Below the pieces are notes generated by a model. It made no database searches. It was not told the DNA's origin and worked only from the letters and a program-made list of their open reading frames with translations. Below, in pieces: positions 1 to 8,295 of a stretch of DNA of 64,000 bases; positions within the stretch are counted from its first letter, which is position 1, and the number at the start of each line of letters is the position of its first letter. The stretch spans positions 4,010,501 to 4,074,500 of the forward strand of contig NZ_LR813084.1 of the NCBI RefSeq assembly GCF_903815225.1. The letters run 5' to 3'. This DNA comes from Delftia tsuruhatensis. Lineage in GTDB: Bacteria; Pseudomonadota; Gammaproteobacteria; Burkholderiales; Burkholderiaceae_C. A program made the translations under genes and the position numbers.

Positions 1-2
1 GC

Positions 3-608
3 GTTCGCATGGTGATCGACCCCGAAACCGGCGCCATGCAGCAACGCCTGGACTACGACGCCTGGGGCCGCGTGATCCATGACAGCAACCCCGGCTTTCA
101 GCCGTTCGGATTTGCGGGAGGCCTGTATGACCCGGACACAGGGTTGACCCGGTTCGGGGCACGGGACTATGACGCGGAGACTGGGCGGTGGACGGCGAAG
201 GATCCAATTTTGTTTGAAGGTGGGGATACGAGTCTCTATGGCTATGTTTTGCAAGATCCTATGAATTGGTTTGATCCCGATGGCCTGGCCAAATTTGGAG
301 GAAAAAGGAAGGGCGAAAGAAATAGAACAGCCAAACCAGAGGGAACCGTCAATCCCTACAAGCACACAAGACAGGACCCCAATGATCCATCAAAAATATT
401 GCAAAAAGATGCCGATGGAAAATGGATAAAAAAAGCGAAACCAGAAGGCTACGATGACGCAATAAGAAAAAAACAAAAAGGTGAAGCACTCAATGAATTT
501 CTAGAGAATTTTCTACCTTGGCCATTTATACCAAATGAATTGGCATGCGCTACACTGGATTGTCACTACTCATGGGATCCATGCGAAAAAATTTGGACCA
601 AAAGATGA
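3..608 (+). CDS. Rhs-family polymorphic toxin, C-terminal end (5' partial)
   Basis: The frame is open from the window edge, so the gene begins upstream. Up to about residue 94 of the visible part it carries the end of an Rhs core: the YDPDTGL, GARDYD and GRWTAKDP motifs, then [18 protein letters not shown], the usual core boundary where the toxin tip is released. The remaining ~105 residues form a charged, Lys-rich tip rich in KPEG/DPND motifs, with cysteines near the end ([13 protein letters not shown]). I do not recognise its toxin family. From about position 200 the DNA becomes clearly AT-rich while the core is GC-rich, as expected for an exchanged tip. The stop overlaps the next gene's start (ATGA at 605-608), which supports a toxin-immunity pairing. 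Rhs proteins are delivered by secretion systems (often type VI) to kill competitors; that role is inferred from the family. Confidence 0.88.
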   Translation, partial: VRMVIDPETGAMQQRLDYDAWGRVIHDSNPGFQPFGFAGGLYDPDTGLTRFGARDYDAETGRWTAKDPILFEGGDTSLYGYVLQDPMNWFDPDGLAKFGGKRKGERNRTAKPEGTVNPYKHTRQDPNDPSKILQKDADGKWIKKAKPEGYDDAIRKKQKGEALNEFLENFLPWPFIPNELACATLDCHYSWDPCEKIWTKR

Positions 609-1084
609 CCAAAAAATCATTCAACTTGGCACAAGATGCAATAGAGCAAAAAAGATACAAGAAGGCATTTAGAATTTATCTAAAGTCCATGAAAAATGGA
701 GATATAGATTGCGAGCTGAATATTGGATACTTTTACGACAAAGGAATTGGAATAAGAAAGAACAAAAAAAAAGCAGCTTACCATTACAAAAATTGTGCTG
801 ATCGAGGAGACCCTGCAGGCGCAAACAATTTGGCAATTCTCTACAAGGAAAACAAAAAATATAGATTAGCCGAAAGATATTTTAACCTTGCAATTATTCT
901 TGGCGATAAAGATGCAGCTCTCGAGATAGCCGAAATACATATCAAAAATGGCGACATCAGTTCAGCAAAAATCTATTTACTCCTTGTCATAAAAGCAGCA
1001 GATAATGAAGTCACACCTGCATCAAGAAATGCAGCATCAAATATTTTAAAAACCATCAATAAAAATTCCATTATCCGTCGATAA
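605..1084 (+). CDS. Sel1-repeat protein, candidate immunity protein to the Rhs tip
   Basis: A 159-residue Lys-rich protein made of TPR/Sel1-like helical repeats (roughly residues 33-68, 69-102 and 103-135, with ALxxAxxYxxG-like spacing such as [14 protein letters not shown] and [12 protein letters not shown]). No signal peptide or membrane segment is seen, so it is probably cytoplasmic. The ATG at 605 is preferred over an in-frame ATG at 545 because it overlaps the Rhs stop as ATGA, which implies translational coupling and avoids a long overlap. Base composition is as AT-rich as the Rhs tip, so both parts probably arrived together. Sel1-repeat proteins are known immunity partners of polymorphic toxins; the pairing here is inferred from position and coupling. 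Confidence 0.78.
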   Translation: MTKKSFNLAQDAIEQKRYKKAFRIYLKSMKNGDIDCELNIGYFYDKGIGIRKNKKKAAYHYKNCADRGDPAGANNLAILYKENKKYRLAERYFNLAIILGDKDAALEIAEIHIKNGDISSAKIYLLLVIKAADNEVTPASRNAASNILKTINKNSIIRR

Positions 1085-1120
1085 AAATCAATAGCCACCC
1101 GACATCTCTTCGGAAATTAA

Positions 1121-1365
1121 ATATACAAAAAAGACCTAAGCAGCGCCATTTCTCTACTGAAGCTTGTCGCGAAGTTCGATATCACACATGCTCATTTTGA
1201 TCTGGCAGTCATTTATGAAACAGGCCATGGAGTCGAGAACAACAGAAAAAGGCATATCGACATTTTCTTGCAGCCACCCTGAATGGCGACGACAGTTCCA
1301 TGAATGAATTCTGGCGCTGCCTTTACTATGGCACCAGGATTTATCGCGACAGAAAATCGGCCTAA
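1121..1365 (+). pseudogene. Remnant of a second Sel1-repeat gene, frameshifted
   Basis: Frame 2 reads DLSSAISLLKLVAKF and then AHFDLAVIYETGHGVENNRK, a textbook Sel1 repeat, before running into a stop. Frame 1 picks up directly after the A-tract near 1245-1255 with KAYRHFLAATLNGDDSS and ends at a TAA at 1363-1365. One extra A in that tract would join the two halves into a continuous repeat (N-R-K-K-A-Y). An upstream in-frame TAA at 1118 leaves no start codon. The segment DLSSAISLLKLVAK resembles [14 protein letters not shown] near the end of the intact neighbour, so this looks like a paralogue. It is either a decayed orphan immunity gene or a sequencing error in a homopolymer, though the missing N-terminus favours decay. 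Confidence 0.7.
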
Positions 1366-1503
1366 ATATGGTTTCTCCGGTCAAAATCACTTGGCATATC
1401 ATTCAGAGAATATCCAATTCATTATCCAACATTAACATCATGCGCATAAAGCCCAAAAATCAAAGGATCTTTCGTATTGATCAGATTACGCAGGATGGAG
1501 AAA

Positions 1504-1800
1504 ATGCAAAACAGATTGAATTGCCCCAATTGTCATCTACAGTATCGCAAGCTACTATACAAAGAGATATCCATATGCCCATATTGCAACGCAAAAATAA
1601 AAACCGACATATTCATCATCAATCTTATTGAATCCACAGCAGGAGCACCTGTCTTATGGATGTTTTCAAGCCTGTTTCGACTATGGCTTGGTGATGATCT
1701 GGAGCTTCTGGCCTATGCCTTGACCATTTCAATTGCGGCTGCCATGCACTGGGTGGTAGTCAACCACTACATCACGGCAATGGTGGTCGGTGAAGAATAG
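1504..1800 (+). CDS. Small zinc-ribbon protein with C-terminal membrane segments
   Basis: A ~98-residue protein with an N-terminal CPNC...CPYC pair, a four-cysteine zinc ribbon, followed by hydrophobic stretches (around VLWMFSSLFRLWL and LLAYALTISIAAAMHWVVV) that should form one or two membrane helices. GGAG at 1497-1500 sits only three bases before the ATG at 1504; an in-frame ATG at 1495 is an alternative. The gene shares the AT-rich composition of the Rhs downstream block. I do not recognise the family. Its position behind an Rhs tip makes it a candidate immunity or orphan-tip accessory gene, but nothing in the sequence proves this. Confidence 0.55.
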   Translation: MQNRLNCPNCHLQYRKLLYKEISICPYCNAKIKTDIFIINLIESTAGAPVLWMFSSLFRLWLGDDLELLAYALTISIAAAMHWVVVNHYITAMVVGEE

Positions 1801-1988
1801 TCAGCCAATGCTATTGGTCAGTACAAGCCACTGCCAACCAACTACAGCTCTATTGCAATTGAATTTATCAGACAGGCGAATGGCCGGAAAAACATGAATT
1901 TCCTTCATTGATTACAAGAAGAAATCCGCCGCACCGGGAGGGTATGCACCAACCTCACAAAGCATCGCTTTCATCGAATGACCAGCCA

Positions 1989-2022
1989 CAAAAAAACCCG
2001 CCGGCTTCGTGGCCCGGCGGGT
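1989..2022 (-). terminator. Rho-independent terminator of the secreted-protein gene
   Basis: The arms AACCCGCCGG (1995-2004) and CCGGCGGGTT (2013-2022) are perfect complements around an 8-nt loop. Read on the minus strand, the stem is followed by six T residues (1989-1994) and lies just past the stop of the gene at 2051-2476. Confidence 0.85.
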
Positions 2023-2050
2023 TTCCTCAGGTGAACAACAGCCGGGGCTG

Positions 2051-2476
2051 TTATGGCTTCACAGGGACCTGCTCCGTGTATTCGCGCAGCACGCCGCCGC
2101 CTTCGACGGAGCCGCTGACCTGGCCGTCCTTGACGCGATCCACGCAGGAGCGGTGGTCGGCTTCGTTCTTGAAGACGTCGCAGCGGGCCACGGCATTGCG
2201 CTGGAAGTGGTCGCCCGACTGGATGCCGCCACGGCGCGCTTGTTCCTTGACGGCGGCGGCTTCGTGCTGTGCCGGGTCGCGGCGGTCATAGCCACGCTGG
2301 GCGGGGCCCTTGTCGGCATGCTTCTTGTGGTGGTGCGGCTTGGCTTTTTCCGCGGCGGGCGGTGGGGGCGGTGCGCCATCGGCGGGCGGCGCGGGCTGGG
2401 CGGTGGCCAGGCCGGCCATGCCCAGGACGGCGGCGCCGATGCACAGTTGCAGGGGACGGATCCATGGGTTCTTCAT
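2051..2476 (-). CDS. Secreted Pro/His-rich protein of unknown function
   Basis: A 141-residue protein with a clear Sec signal peptide (positively charged start, hydrophobic core around LCIGAAVLGMAGLATA, cleavage after the ATA-Q region). The mature part starts with a Pro/Ala-rich linker and a His/Lys patch (HHHKKH) that could bind metal. The C-terminal half has two cysteines (VARCDVF and RSCVDRV) that could form one disulfide in the periplasm. It stands alone between a terminator and an intergenic gap, transcribed in the same direction as the cobalamin operon but separated from it. I do not recognise a family. Confidence 0.7.
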   Translation of the reverse strand: MKNPWIRPLQLCIGAAVLGMAGLATAQPAPPADGAPPPPPAAEKAKPHHHKKHADKGPAQRGYDRRDPAQHEAAAVKEQARRGGIQSGDHFQRNAVARCDVFKNEADHRSCVDRVKDGQVSGSVEGGGVLREYTEQVPVKP

Positions 2477-2618
2477 AGCTTCACTCCATTCCTCGTGAAA
2501 AAGTCAAGGCCCAAGCATGCGTGTTTTCCAGCGCCGTATTTATCGGTACAGCACGGCTACGTGTGCAGGCCATGGCCTACAGCTTGCCGTGAGCCGCTCG
2601 CGCGCGTCCTGTCCCAGG

Positions 2619-4139
2619 TCAAGCCGGCATGGCAAACCAGCGTTGCACGCCTTCGGCCATGCGCGCGAAGACGCTGTCCAGCGTGGGCACCTCGCTGCCC
2701 CAGAGCGCGCGCAGCACCTCGGCGCTTTCGAACAGGCCATGCCAGTAGCAGCCCGCGACGCGCCCGTCGGTGCTGTGCCACAGCAGGCCCGGCACGGGCT
2801 CGCACACGGCGCTGCCGGCGGCCACCATGTCGGCGCGCACGCGGGTCTGGCCGTGATGGATTTCATAGGCCTGGGCGCTGGCGCCGGACAGCGGCGCCAG
2901 CGCACCGGGCAGCGGCGGCAGGCGCACGCTGGCGGGGCGCACCGTTTTTTCGCTGGCGAACAGCGTGGTCAGCGGCAGCAGGCCCAGGCCGGCGGCGTTG
3001 CCATCCACGCCATGCAGGTCGATCAAGGCCTCGCCCAGCATCTGCAGGCCGCCGCAGATGCCCAGCACCTGGCGGCCCGCCGCCGCATGGGCCGTGACGG
3101 CCGCGTCCAGGCCCTGGCTGCGCATCCAGGCCAGGTCGGCGGCCGTGGCCTTGGAGCCGGGCAGGATGATCCAGTCGGCCCCGGCCAGTTGGGCCGGCGT
3201 GCGCGCCCAGACCACGCGCAGGCCGGGCACCTGCAGCAGGGGCTGGAACTCATCGAGGTTGCTGATGCGCGGGTAGGCGACGATGGCAAGGGTGGTGTGC
3301 ACGGCCCGCCCTGCCCCGCCCAGCCCGACTGCGCCGCTGGAGCCCCGGTCATCGAAGACACCGTCTTCCTCGGGCAGGCCATGCTGGAACTGCATGGGGA
3401 TGGTGGCCACGGTGGGCACGCCCGTGCGTTCCTGCAGCATCTGCGGCGCGGGTGCGAGCAGGGCGGCATCGCCCCGGAACTTGTTGAGCACGAAGCCCCG
3501 GATCAGCGCCTGTTCCTCGGGCGGCAGCAGGGCCCAGGTGCCGTAGAGGTGGGCGAAGGCCCCGCCCCGGTCGATGTCGGCCACCAGCAGGCAGTGGGCG
3601 CCGCAGTGGCGCGCCACGCGCATGTTGACGACGTCGCTGGCGTGCAGGTTGATCTCGGCCGGAGAGCCAGCGCCCTCGATGACGACCACGTCGTTGTCGG
3701 CGCGCAGGCTGTCCAGGGCCTCGGCGATCTGCGGCCACACGCGGGCGCTGCGGCCCCGCCATGGCAAGGCCGACAGTTCTTCGCTGACCTGCCCCAGCAG
3801 CACGACCTGGCTGCGCATGTCGGCCTCGGGCTTGAGCAGCAGCGGGTTCATGCGCACGTCGGGCGCGCAGCCGGCGGCCAGGGCCTGCAGGTACTGGGCC
3901 GTGCCGATCTCGCCCCAGGCGCCGCCCGGCGCGGCGACCACGCGCGCGTTGTTGCTCATGTTCTGCGCCTTGAAGGGCGCAACCTTGAAGCCCTGCGCAC
4001 GGTACCAGGCGCACAGTGCGGTGGCGACCCAGCTCTTGCCGGCCCCGCTGCTGGTGCCCAGCACCATCAAACACAGCGCGGGGCGCCGGCCCGGTGCGGG
4101 CAGGGGAAGGTTCATACCCTGGGGGTCATGCGAGTCCAT
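2619..4139 (-). CDS. cobQ: Cobyric acid synthase CobQ/CbiP
   Basis: A 506-residue glutamine-dependent amidotransferase that amidates the b, d, e and g side chains of adenosylcobyrinic acid a,c-diamide to give adenosylcobyric acid. A dethiobiotin-synthetase-like P-loop (GTSSGAGKS, residues 28-36) opens the ATPase half, followed by the FKAQNMSNNA motif typical of CobQ. The C-terminal half is a class I glutaminase with the nucleophile in GICGGLQMLGE and a catalytic His in the EIHHGQT segment. The ATG at 4139 is chosen because GGAG lies seven bases upstream; it overlaps the end of cobC by 14 bases. An internal ATG at 4115 is a weaker alternative. It is the last gene of the cobO-bluB-cobD-cobC-cobQ operon. 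Confidence 0.95.
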   Translation of the reverse strand: MDSHDPQGMNLPLPAPGRRPALCLMVLGTSSGAGKSWVATALCAWYRAQGFKVAPFKAQNMSNNARVVAAPGGAWGEIGTAQYLQALAAGCAPDVRMNPLLLKPEADMRSQVVLLGQVSEELSALPWRGRSARVWPQIAEALDSLRADNDVVVIEGAGSPAEINLHASDVVNMRVARHCGAHCLLVADIDRGGAFAHLYGTWALLPPEEQALIRGFVLNKFRGDAALLAPAPQMLQERTGVPTVATIPMQFQHGLPEEDGVFDDRGSSGAVGLGGAGRAVHTTLAIVAYPRISNLDEFQPLLQVPGLRVVWARTPAQLAGADWIILPGSKATAADLAWMRSQGLDAAVTAHAAAGRQVLGICGGLQMLGEALIDLHGVDGNAAGLGLLPLTTLFASEKTVRPASVRLPPLPGALAPLSGASAQAYEIHHGQTRVRADMVAAGSAVCEPVPGLLWHSTDGRVAGCYWHGLFESAEVLRALWGSEVPTLDSVFARMAEGVQRWFAMPA

Positions 4140-5154
4140 GTTCTTTCTCCACTTGCCGCCAGGCGGCGTGCAGCGCGTCCTGGGACGCAGGTGGCAGCAC
4201 GCCCATGCGCACGCAGCCCGGCAAGCCGAAGCTGGCGCAGTCGCGCAGCTTGATGTCCTGCGCGCGCAGACCGGCCAGCAACACGGGCATGTGGCCCTGC
4301 AAGGGCCCGGGCCAGCGCGCCACGAAGTAGTTGGCCTGCGATCCGGGCAGCACCTGCCAGCCCAGCCGCTGCACCAGATCGATCTGCCGGGCCTTCCAGC
4401 CGCGCAGCAGGTCCAGGCTCTGCGCCAGCCATTGCCGGCCGGCAGGCGAGGCCCAGGTCGCGAGCATGGCCTCGCCATGGGCGCCCACGGGCCAGGAGGG
4501 AGCCAGGTCGCGCAGGGCCTCGATTTCCTGCGGGGCCACGCCTGCGGGCGCGATGGCATAGGCGGCGCGCACGCCGGTCATGCCCAGGGCCTTGTTGGGA
4601 GTCCACATCTGCCAGGCACCCTGCACGTCGGGAGGTATCGGCGGGCCCGGCTCCAGCAGGAGCGGCGCATAGGCGCAGTCGATCACACGCCAGGTCCCGG
4701 GCTGGGGCGCACCGCTCCACTGCGGCCAGACCTCCTCGGGCCGGCCCAGCGGGCTCGATGGCGCGCAGGCCCAGTGCAGGCCGCCACCCGCTTCGGCGAC
4801 GCCGTCGCGCGCGGCCAGCGGCAGGCGCCAGACCCGGGCCGCGTGGGCATAGTCGCCGTAGTGGTGCGCGGGCAGGCTGGCGATGGCCGCGCCTTCGCGC
4901 AGCGCATGCATGGTGATGCGGTGGATGAATTCGCTGGCACTGGCGGCCACGACGATGCGTTCGGCCTGCACGCCATGCAGATCGGCCAGGAGGGCGCGCA
5001 GTGCCGTGTAATGCGGGTCCGGGTACTGGGCCGCGTGGGCCCCGGCCAATGCCGCCAGGGCTGCCGGGCAGGGTCCGCAGGCGTTGCGGTTGGTGGAGAA
5101 GTCATGGACCGGCACGCCCAGCGCATCCGTGCCGCCGTGGGTCAGGGCCATCAT
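4126..5154 (-). CDS. cobC: Threonine-phosphate decarboxylase CobC (CobD in Salmonella naming)
   Basis: A 342-residue PLP-dependent fold-type I enzyme of the aminotransferase class I/II type. It decarboxylates L-threonine-O-3-phosphate to (R)-1-aminopropan-2-ol phosphate, the linker of the nucleotide loop. Visible marks are the N-terminal HGGTDALGVPVHDFSTN segment (substrate-binding, like HGGNxxxxAxxxG), YPDPHY, and the PLP-lysine region WTPNKALGMTGVR. The start overlaps the stop of cobD (ATGA at 5151-5154; a second ATG follows directly). Together with CbiB/CobD upstream and CobQ downstream it completes the aminopropanol arm of cobalamin. Confidence 0.92.
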   Translation of the reverse strand: MMALTHGGTDALGVPVHDFSTNRNACGPCPAALAALAGAHAAQYPDPHYTALRALLADLHGVQAERIVVAASASEFIHRITMHALREGAAIASLPAHHYGDYAHAARVWRLPLAARDGVAEAGGGLHWACAPSSPLGRPEEVWPQWSGAPQPGTWRVIDCAYAPLLLEPGPPIPPDVQGAWQMWTPNKALGMTGVRAAYAIAPAGVAPQEIEALRDLAPSWPVGAHGEAMLATWASPAGRQWLAQSLDLLRGWKARQIDLVQRLGWQVLPGSQANYFVARWPGPLQGHMPVLLAGLRAQDIKLRDCASFGLPGCVRMGVLPPASQDALHAAWRQVEKEHGLA

Positions 5155-6218
5155 GTCGCGCCCGCCATCACGCCGGCCACGGCCAGGCCGCAGACGGCCA
5201 GCAGGGCGACCACACGGCCTGCATGAACGACGGCCTGTTGCAGTTCGGCGGGCTGCGGAACGCGCCCCCGGGGGTTGAGCACATAGACGCCGGGCTTGCC
5301 CAGGCGCACGCCCAGCAGCCGCGCCATGGCGCCCATGGGCCAGCCGCCATTGGGCGAAAGTGTGACGCGCGCATCCTGGCGCAAGCCCCTCCAGCCCACG
5401 CTGCGACCGACAGCCATGCCGGACAGCGCCAGCAGCAGCGCCGTCAGGCGCGCGGGCATCCAGTTGAGCAGGTCGTCGGCGCGCGCGGCCCATTTGCCGG
5501 CCCACTGCCAATGGCGCCGGTCGTCGCCCTTTCCTCGCCAGCCCGGGTAGCCCCACATGGCATCGGCGGTGTTCGCCAGGCGGTAGAGCGCGGCGCCCGG
5601 CAGGCCGGCCACGGCAAACCAGAACAGCGGCGCGAGCACGGAGTCGCTGAGGTTCTCGGCCAGGGTTTCGATGGCGCTTTCGCGCACCTGGCCCGCATCC
5701 AGCTGGGCGGTGTCGCGGCTGACCAGCCAGGTCAGGCGCTCGCGTCCTTCGGGCAATGACTGCTGCAGCGCGGCCTCCACGGCCAGGACTTCCTCGCGCA
5801 GCATGCGCCAGGACAGCAGCGGCTTGAGCAGCACGCCCAGCACCAGCGCACCCAGCCACCAGGGCATGGGCGGCAGCAGCCATTGGATCAGTGCATAGAG
5901 GCTGGCGAAAAGCAGGGCCAGCAGGCACCAGGCCAGCGCGCCCAGCCCGAAGCGGGGCCAGTCGCGCGACCGATCCTGACGCGGCGCAATCCTGAGCCCG
6001 GCGGCGCCCAGCAGTCGACCCATGGCGACCACGGGGTGCATCCACACCGGAGGCTCACCCCAGAGCCGGTCGATCAGCAGCGCCACGGGCACGGCCAGTG
6101 CGGCGGCCATGGCATCGCGCGCCCAGGGACCGGGATGGGCCTGCGACAGCGCCTGCCAGGCCCACCACAGGGGGCTCAGCGCCGCGGCCGGCAGTTGCCA
6201 GGGCTCGATGGCGCTCAT
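5151..6218 (-). CDS. cobD: Adenosylcobinamide-phosphate synthase CobD/CbiB
   Basis: A 355-residue inner-membrane protein that attaches aminopropanol (phosphate) to adenosylcobyric acid. The family signature LIDRLWGEPPVWMHPVVAMG is present near residues 48-67, and there are about five hydrophobic segments, including LAWCLLALLFASLYALIQWLL and the C-terminal VVALLAVCGLAVAGVMAG. The C-terminal half has the conserved LSPNGGWPMGAMARLLGVRLGK region. The ~40 residues before the signature are longer than in many homologues, but the ATG at 6218 overlaps the bluB stop as ATGA (6215-6218), so this start is kept. Confidence 0.92.
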   Translation of the reverse strand: MSAIEPWQLPAAALSPLWWAWQALSQAHPGPWARDAMAAALAVPVALLIDRLWGEPPVWMHPVVAMGRLLGAAGLRIAPRQDRSRDWPRFGLGALAWCLLALLFASLYALIQWLLPPMPWWLGALVLGVLLKPLLSWRMLREEVLAVEAALQQSLPEGRERLTWLVSRDTAQLDAGQVRESAIETLAENLSDSVLAPLFWFAVAGLPGAALYRLANTADAMWGYPGWRGKGDDRRHWQWAGKWAARADDLLNWMPARLTALLLALSGMAVGRSVGWRGLRQDARVTLSPNGGWPMGAMARLLGVRLGKPGVYVLNPRGRVPQPAELQQAVVHAGRVVALLAVCGLAVAGVMAGAT

Positions 6219-6937
6219 GCCTGCGGCAGCACCCCGGCGCCACCCTGGCCCCAGAGGTCTTCATAGAGCATGTCCTGCAGGGGCGCGCGACTGGCCCATT
6301 TTTCCTGCTGGAGCATGGGTTCGGCGTAGTAGGCCGATACCGGGCCCAGGCACAGCACGGCCAGCGGCCGGCTGCCCACGGGCATGTGCAGCAGCGCGGC
6401 CAGCGCCTCGGGATCGAAGAGGGACACCCAGCCCAGCCCCAGCCCTTCGGCGCGCGCGGCCAGCCACAGGTTCTGGATGGCGCAGGCGGCGGATGCCACG
6501 TCCATCTCGGGCAGGGTGCGGCGACCGAAGACATGGGCCTCGCGCCCCGGCGGCATGGCCACGACCAGCACTTCGGCCGCCTCCAGCACGCCCTGGACCT
6601 TGAGCTTCATGAAGTCTTCCTCGCGCTCGCCCAGAGCGCGTGCCGTGCACAGGCGCTCCTGCTCCACCAGCGCGTGGATGTCCCTGCGCAATCGCGCATC
6701 GCGCACGCGGATGAAGCGCCAGGGCTGCATGAAGCCGACGCTGGGCGCATGGTGGGCAGCGCGCAGCAGGCGCAGCAGCGTGTCCGGCGCGACCTGGCCG
6801 CCGCAGAAATGGCGCATGTCGCGCCGCTCATGGATGGCGCGGTAGACGGCGTCGCGCTCGGCCTCGGTGAAGGGCCGGGCGGCAATGGTCGCGGGGGCCG
6901 GGACGGGGGATGCCGGGGATGGAAGATCGCTGCTCAT
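6215..6937 (-). CDS. bluB: 5,6-dimethylbenzimidazole synthase BluB
   Basis: A 240-residue nitroreductase-fold flavoenzyme that cannibalises reduced FMN with oxygen to make 5,6-dimethylbenzimidazole, the lower ligand of B12. Visible family features are RRDMRHF near the N-terminus, HHAPSVGFMQPWRFI (FMN-binding loop with the Pro-Ser-Val-Gly-Phe motif), and WLAARAEGLGLGWVSLFDP. The ATG at 6937 was chosen because a perfect GC-rich inverted repeat lies just upstream (6949-6973). An ATG at 6979 would extend the protein by 14 residues and overlap the cobO stop as TGATG, so it remains possible. An intact bluB implies aerobic synthesis of the lower ligand. Confidence 0.92.
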   Translation of the reverse strand: MSSDLPSPASPVPAPATIAARPFTEAERDAVYRAIHERRDMRHFCGGQVAPDTLLRLLRAAHHAPSVGFMQPWRFIRVRDARLRRDIHALVEQERLCTARALGEREEDFMKLKVQGVLEAAEVLVVAMPPGREAHVFGRRTLPEMDVASAACAIQNLWLAARAEGLGLGWVSLFDPEALAALLHMPVGSRPLAVLCLGPVSAYYAEPMLQQEKWASRAPLQDMLYEDLWGQGGAGVLPQA

Positions 6938-6978
6938 GCCACCATTGTCCGCCGCAGGCCGCTGGCCTGCGGGCGGCA

Positions 6979-7548
6979 TCAGTCCTCGATCCCGCGTTGG
7001 GCGGGAATGCCGGCCTGGAAGGCATGCTTGACCAGTTCCATGCGCGTGACGGTATCGGCCACGGCGATGATTTCCTCGGGGCAGCGGCGGCCCGTGAGCA
7101 TGACGTGCACATGGCGCGGGCGCTCGGCCAGCGCCTGGAGCACGGGCTCCAGCGGCAGCCAGCCGTAGATCAGCGGGTAGGTGATCTCGTCGAGCACGAC
7201 CAGGAAATGCTCACCCGAGAGGATGGCGGCGCGCGCGCGCTCCCAGCCTTCGCGGGCGATCTGTGCCGAGCGCTCGTGGTCCTGGCTCTTCCAGCTGAAG
7301 CCGTCGCCCAGTCCTTCGATGGGCATGCCCAGCTGCTCGAACATGCGGTGCTCGCCGAAGCGCGCCGTGGGCACCTTCATGAACTGGAAGATCTTGACGG
7401 GCTTGCCACGGCCATGGGCGCGCAGGGCCAGGCCGAAGGCCGCCGTGCTCTTGCCCTTGCCGTCGCCGGTGTTCACCAGCACCAGGCCACGGCGCTCGCC
7501 TTCGGGCTTTTCATAGGGCTTTTCCGTCGGGGCCTGTTCGATCTGCAT
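6979..7548 (-). CDS. cobO: Cob(I)yrinic acid a,c-diamide adenosyltransferase CobO/BtuR/CobA
   Basis: A 189-residue ATP:corrinoid adenosyltransferase that transfers the 5'-deoxyadenosyl group to cob(I)alamin or precursors. The P-loop GDGKGKST is at residues 28-35, followed by [13 protein letters not shown], the FMKVP segment, [15 protein letters not shown] (Walker-B-like) and the C-terminal [22 protein letters not shown] block. The length matches the CobA/CobO family. It is the first gene of the operon; the 62 bases to the upstream gene hold no recognisable cobalamin riboswitch. Confidence 0.95.
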   Translation of the reverse strand: MQIEQAPTEKPYEKPEGERRGLVLVNTGDGKGKSTAAFGLALRAHGRGKPVKIFQFMKVPTARFGEHRMFEQLGMPIEGLGDGFSWKSQDHERSAQIAREGWERARAAILSGEHFLVVLDEITYPLIYGWLPLEPVLQALAERPRHVHVMLTGRRCPEEIIAVADTVTRMELVKHAFQAGIPAQRGIED

Positions 7549-7610
7549 GGGTTCACGTCCTCAAAAGTTGCACGCGCCACGGCATGCATGCGCCGCGGCG
7601 GAGCGCCACT

Positions 7611-8267
7611 TTAACCGAGGCGGCAAGCCAGCCGGCGCCGCAGGGCACGCACGGCGCTGTCCACCGTGGTGAGCACGGGCAGGCCGGTGGCCGCCTCGCA
7701 CGCGGCGCGGGCGCGCGCCATGCTGAACTGGGCCAGGGCGATGCGCGTGCAGCCGCGCGCGGCCAGCACCCTGGCCTGCTCGACCACCAGCCGGTCATGG
7801 GTGGCGGCATCACCCCGGTCGAGCGCATCCATGGCGCCATCGGCCAGCGCGGTCACCAGTGGCACAGCGGCCGGGAATTCCGGCGGCATGGACTGCAGCG
7901 TGGGAGCGAAGCTGGAGATCAGGCCCAGAGGCCCGCCCTGCCCCGCCACGGCTTCCTCGATCATGGCCTCGTTGGGCTTGAGCACGGGAATGGGTGCATG
8001 GCGCGCGGCCACGGCCTCGATGCAGGGCCCGAAGGCCGAGCAGGTGAACAAGATCCCCTGCGCCCCCGTGTCCACGGCGTACTGCGCCAGCCGCTGGAAG
8101 CGTTCGTGCATGGCGGCATCCAGGCCGCGCCCGTCCCGGGCCAGATCGGCGGAAAGGCTGTCGTCCAGCAGGTTCATGCGCACCGCCTCGGGCCAGTCGC
8201 GCGCAAAGGCTTCGTTGATGGGAGCGACGGAGTGGCTGAGGGCGTGGATGAGGGCGATGCGGGTCAT
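7611..8267 (-). CDS. Asp/Glu racemase superfamily protein, second catalytic Cys missing
   Basis: A 218-residue protein of the aspartate/glutamate/hydantoin racemase and arylmalonate decarboxylase superfamily. The first active-site cysteine is present (FTCSAFGPC, Cys76). In the second half, where classical racemases have a matching catalytic Cys, the segment reads RIALAQFSMARAR, so the two-cysteine racemization mechanism is probably not available. One-cysteine relatives act as decarboxylases or isomerases. The ATG at 8267 begins the conserved MTRIALIHAL strand. It sits between cobO and vapC with a 28-base gap to vapC, so it may belong to the aminotransferase/solute-binding block. Substrate is unknown. 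Confidence 0.75.
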   Translation of the reverse strand: MTRIALIHALSHSVAPINEAFARDWPEAVRMNLLDDSLSADLARDGRGLDAAMHERFQRLAQYAVDTGAQGILFTCSAFGPCIEAVAARHAPIPVLKPNEAMIEEAVAGQGGPLGLISSFAPTLQSMPPEFPAAVPLVTALADGAMDALDRGDAATHDRLVVEQARVLAARGCTRIALAQFSMARARAACEAATGLPVLTTVDSAVRALRRRLACRLG

Positions 8268-8295
8268 GGATGGGGGAGTCTGGAATGGAAAGGAG

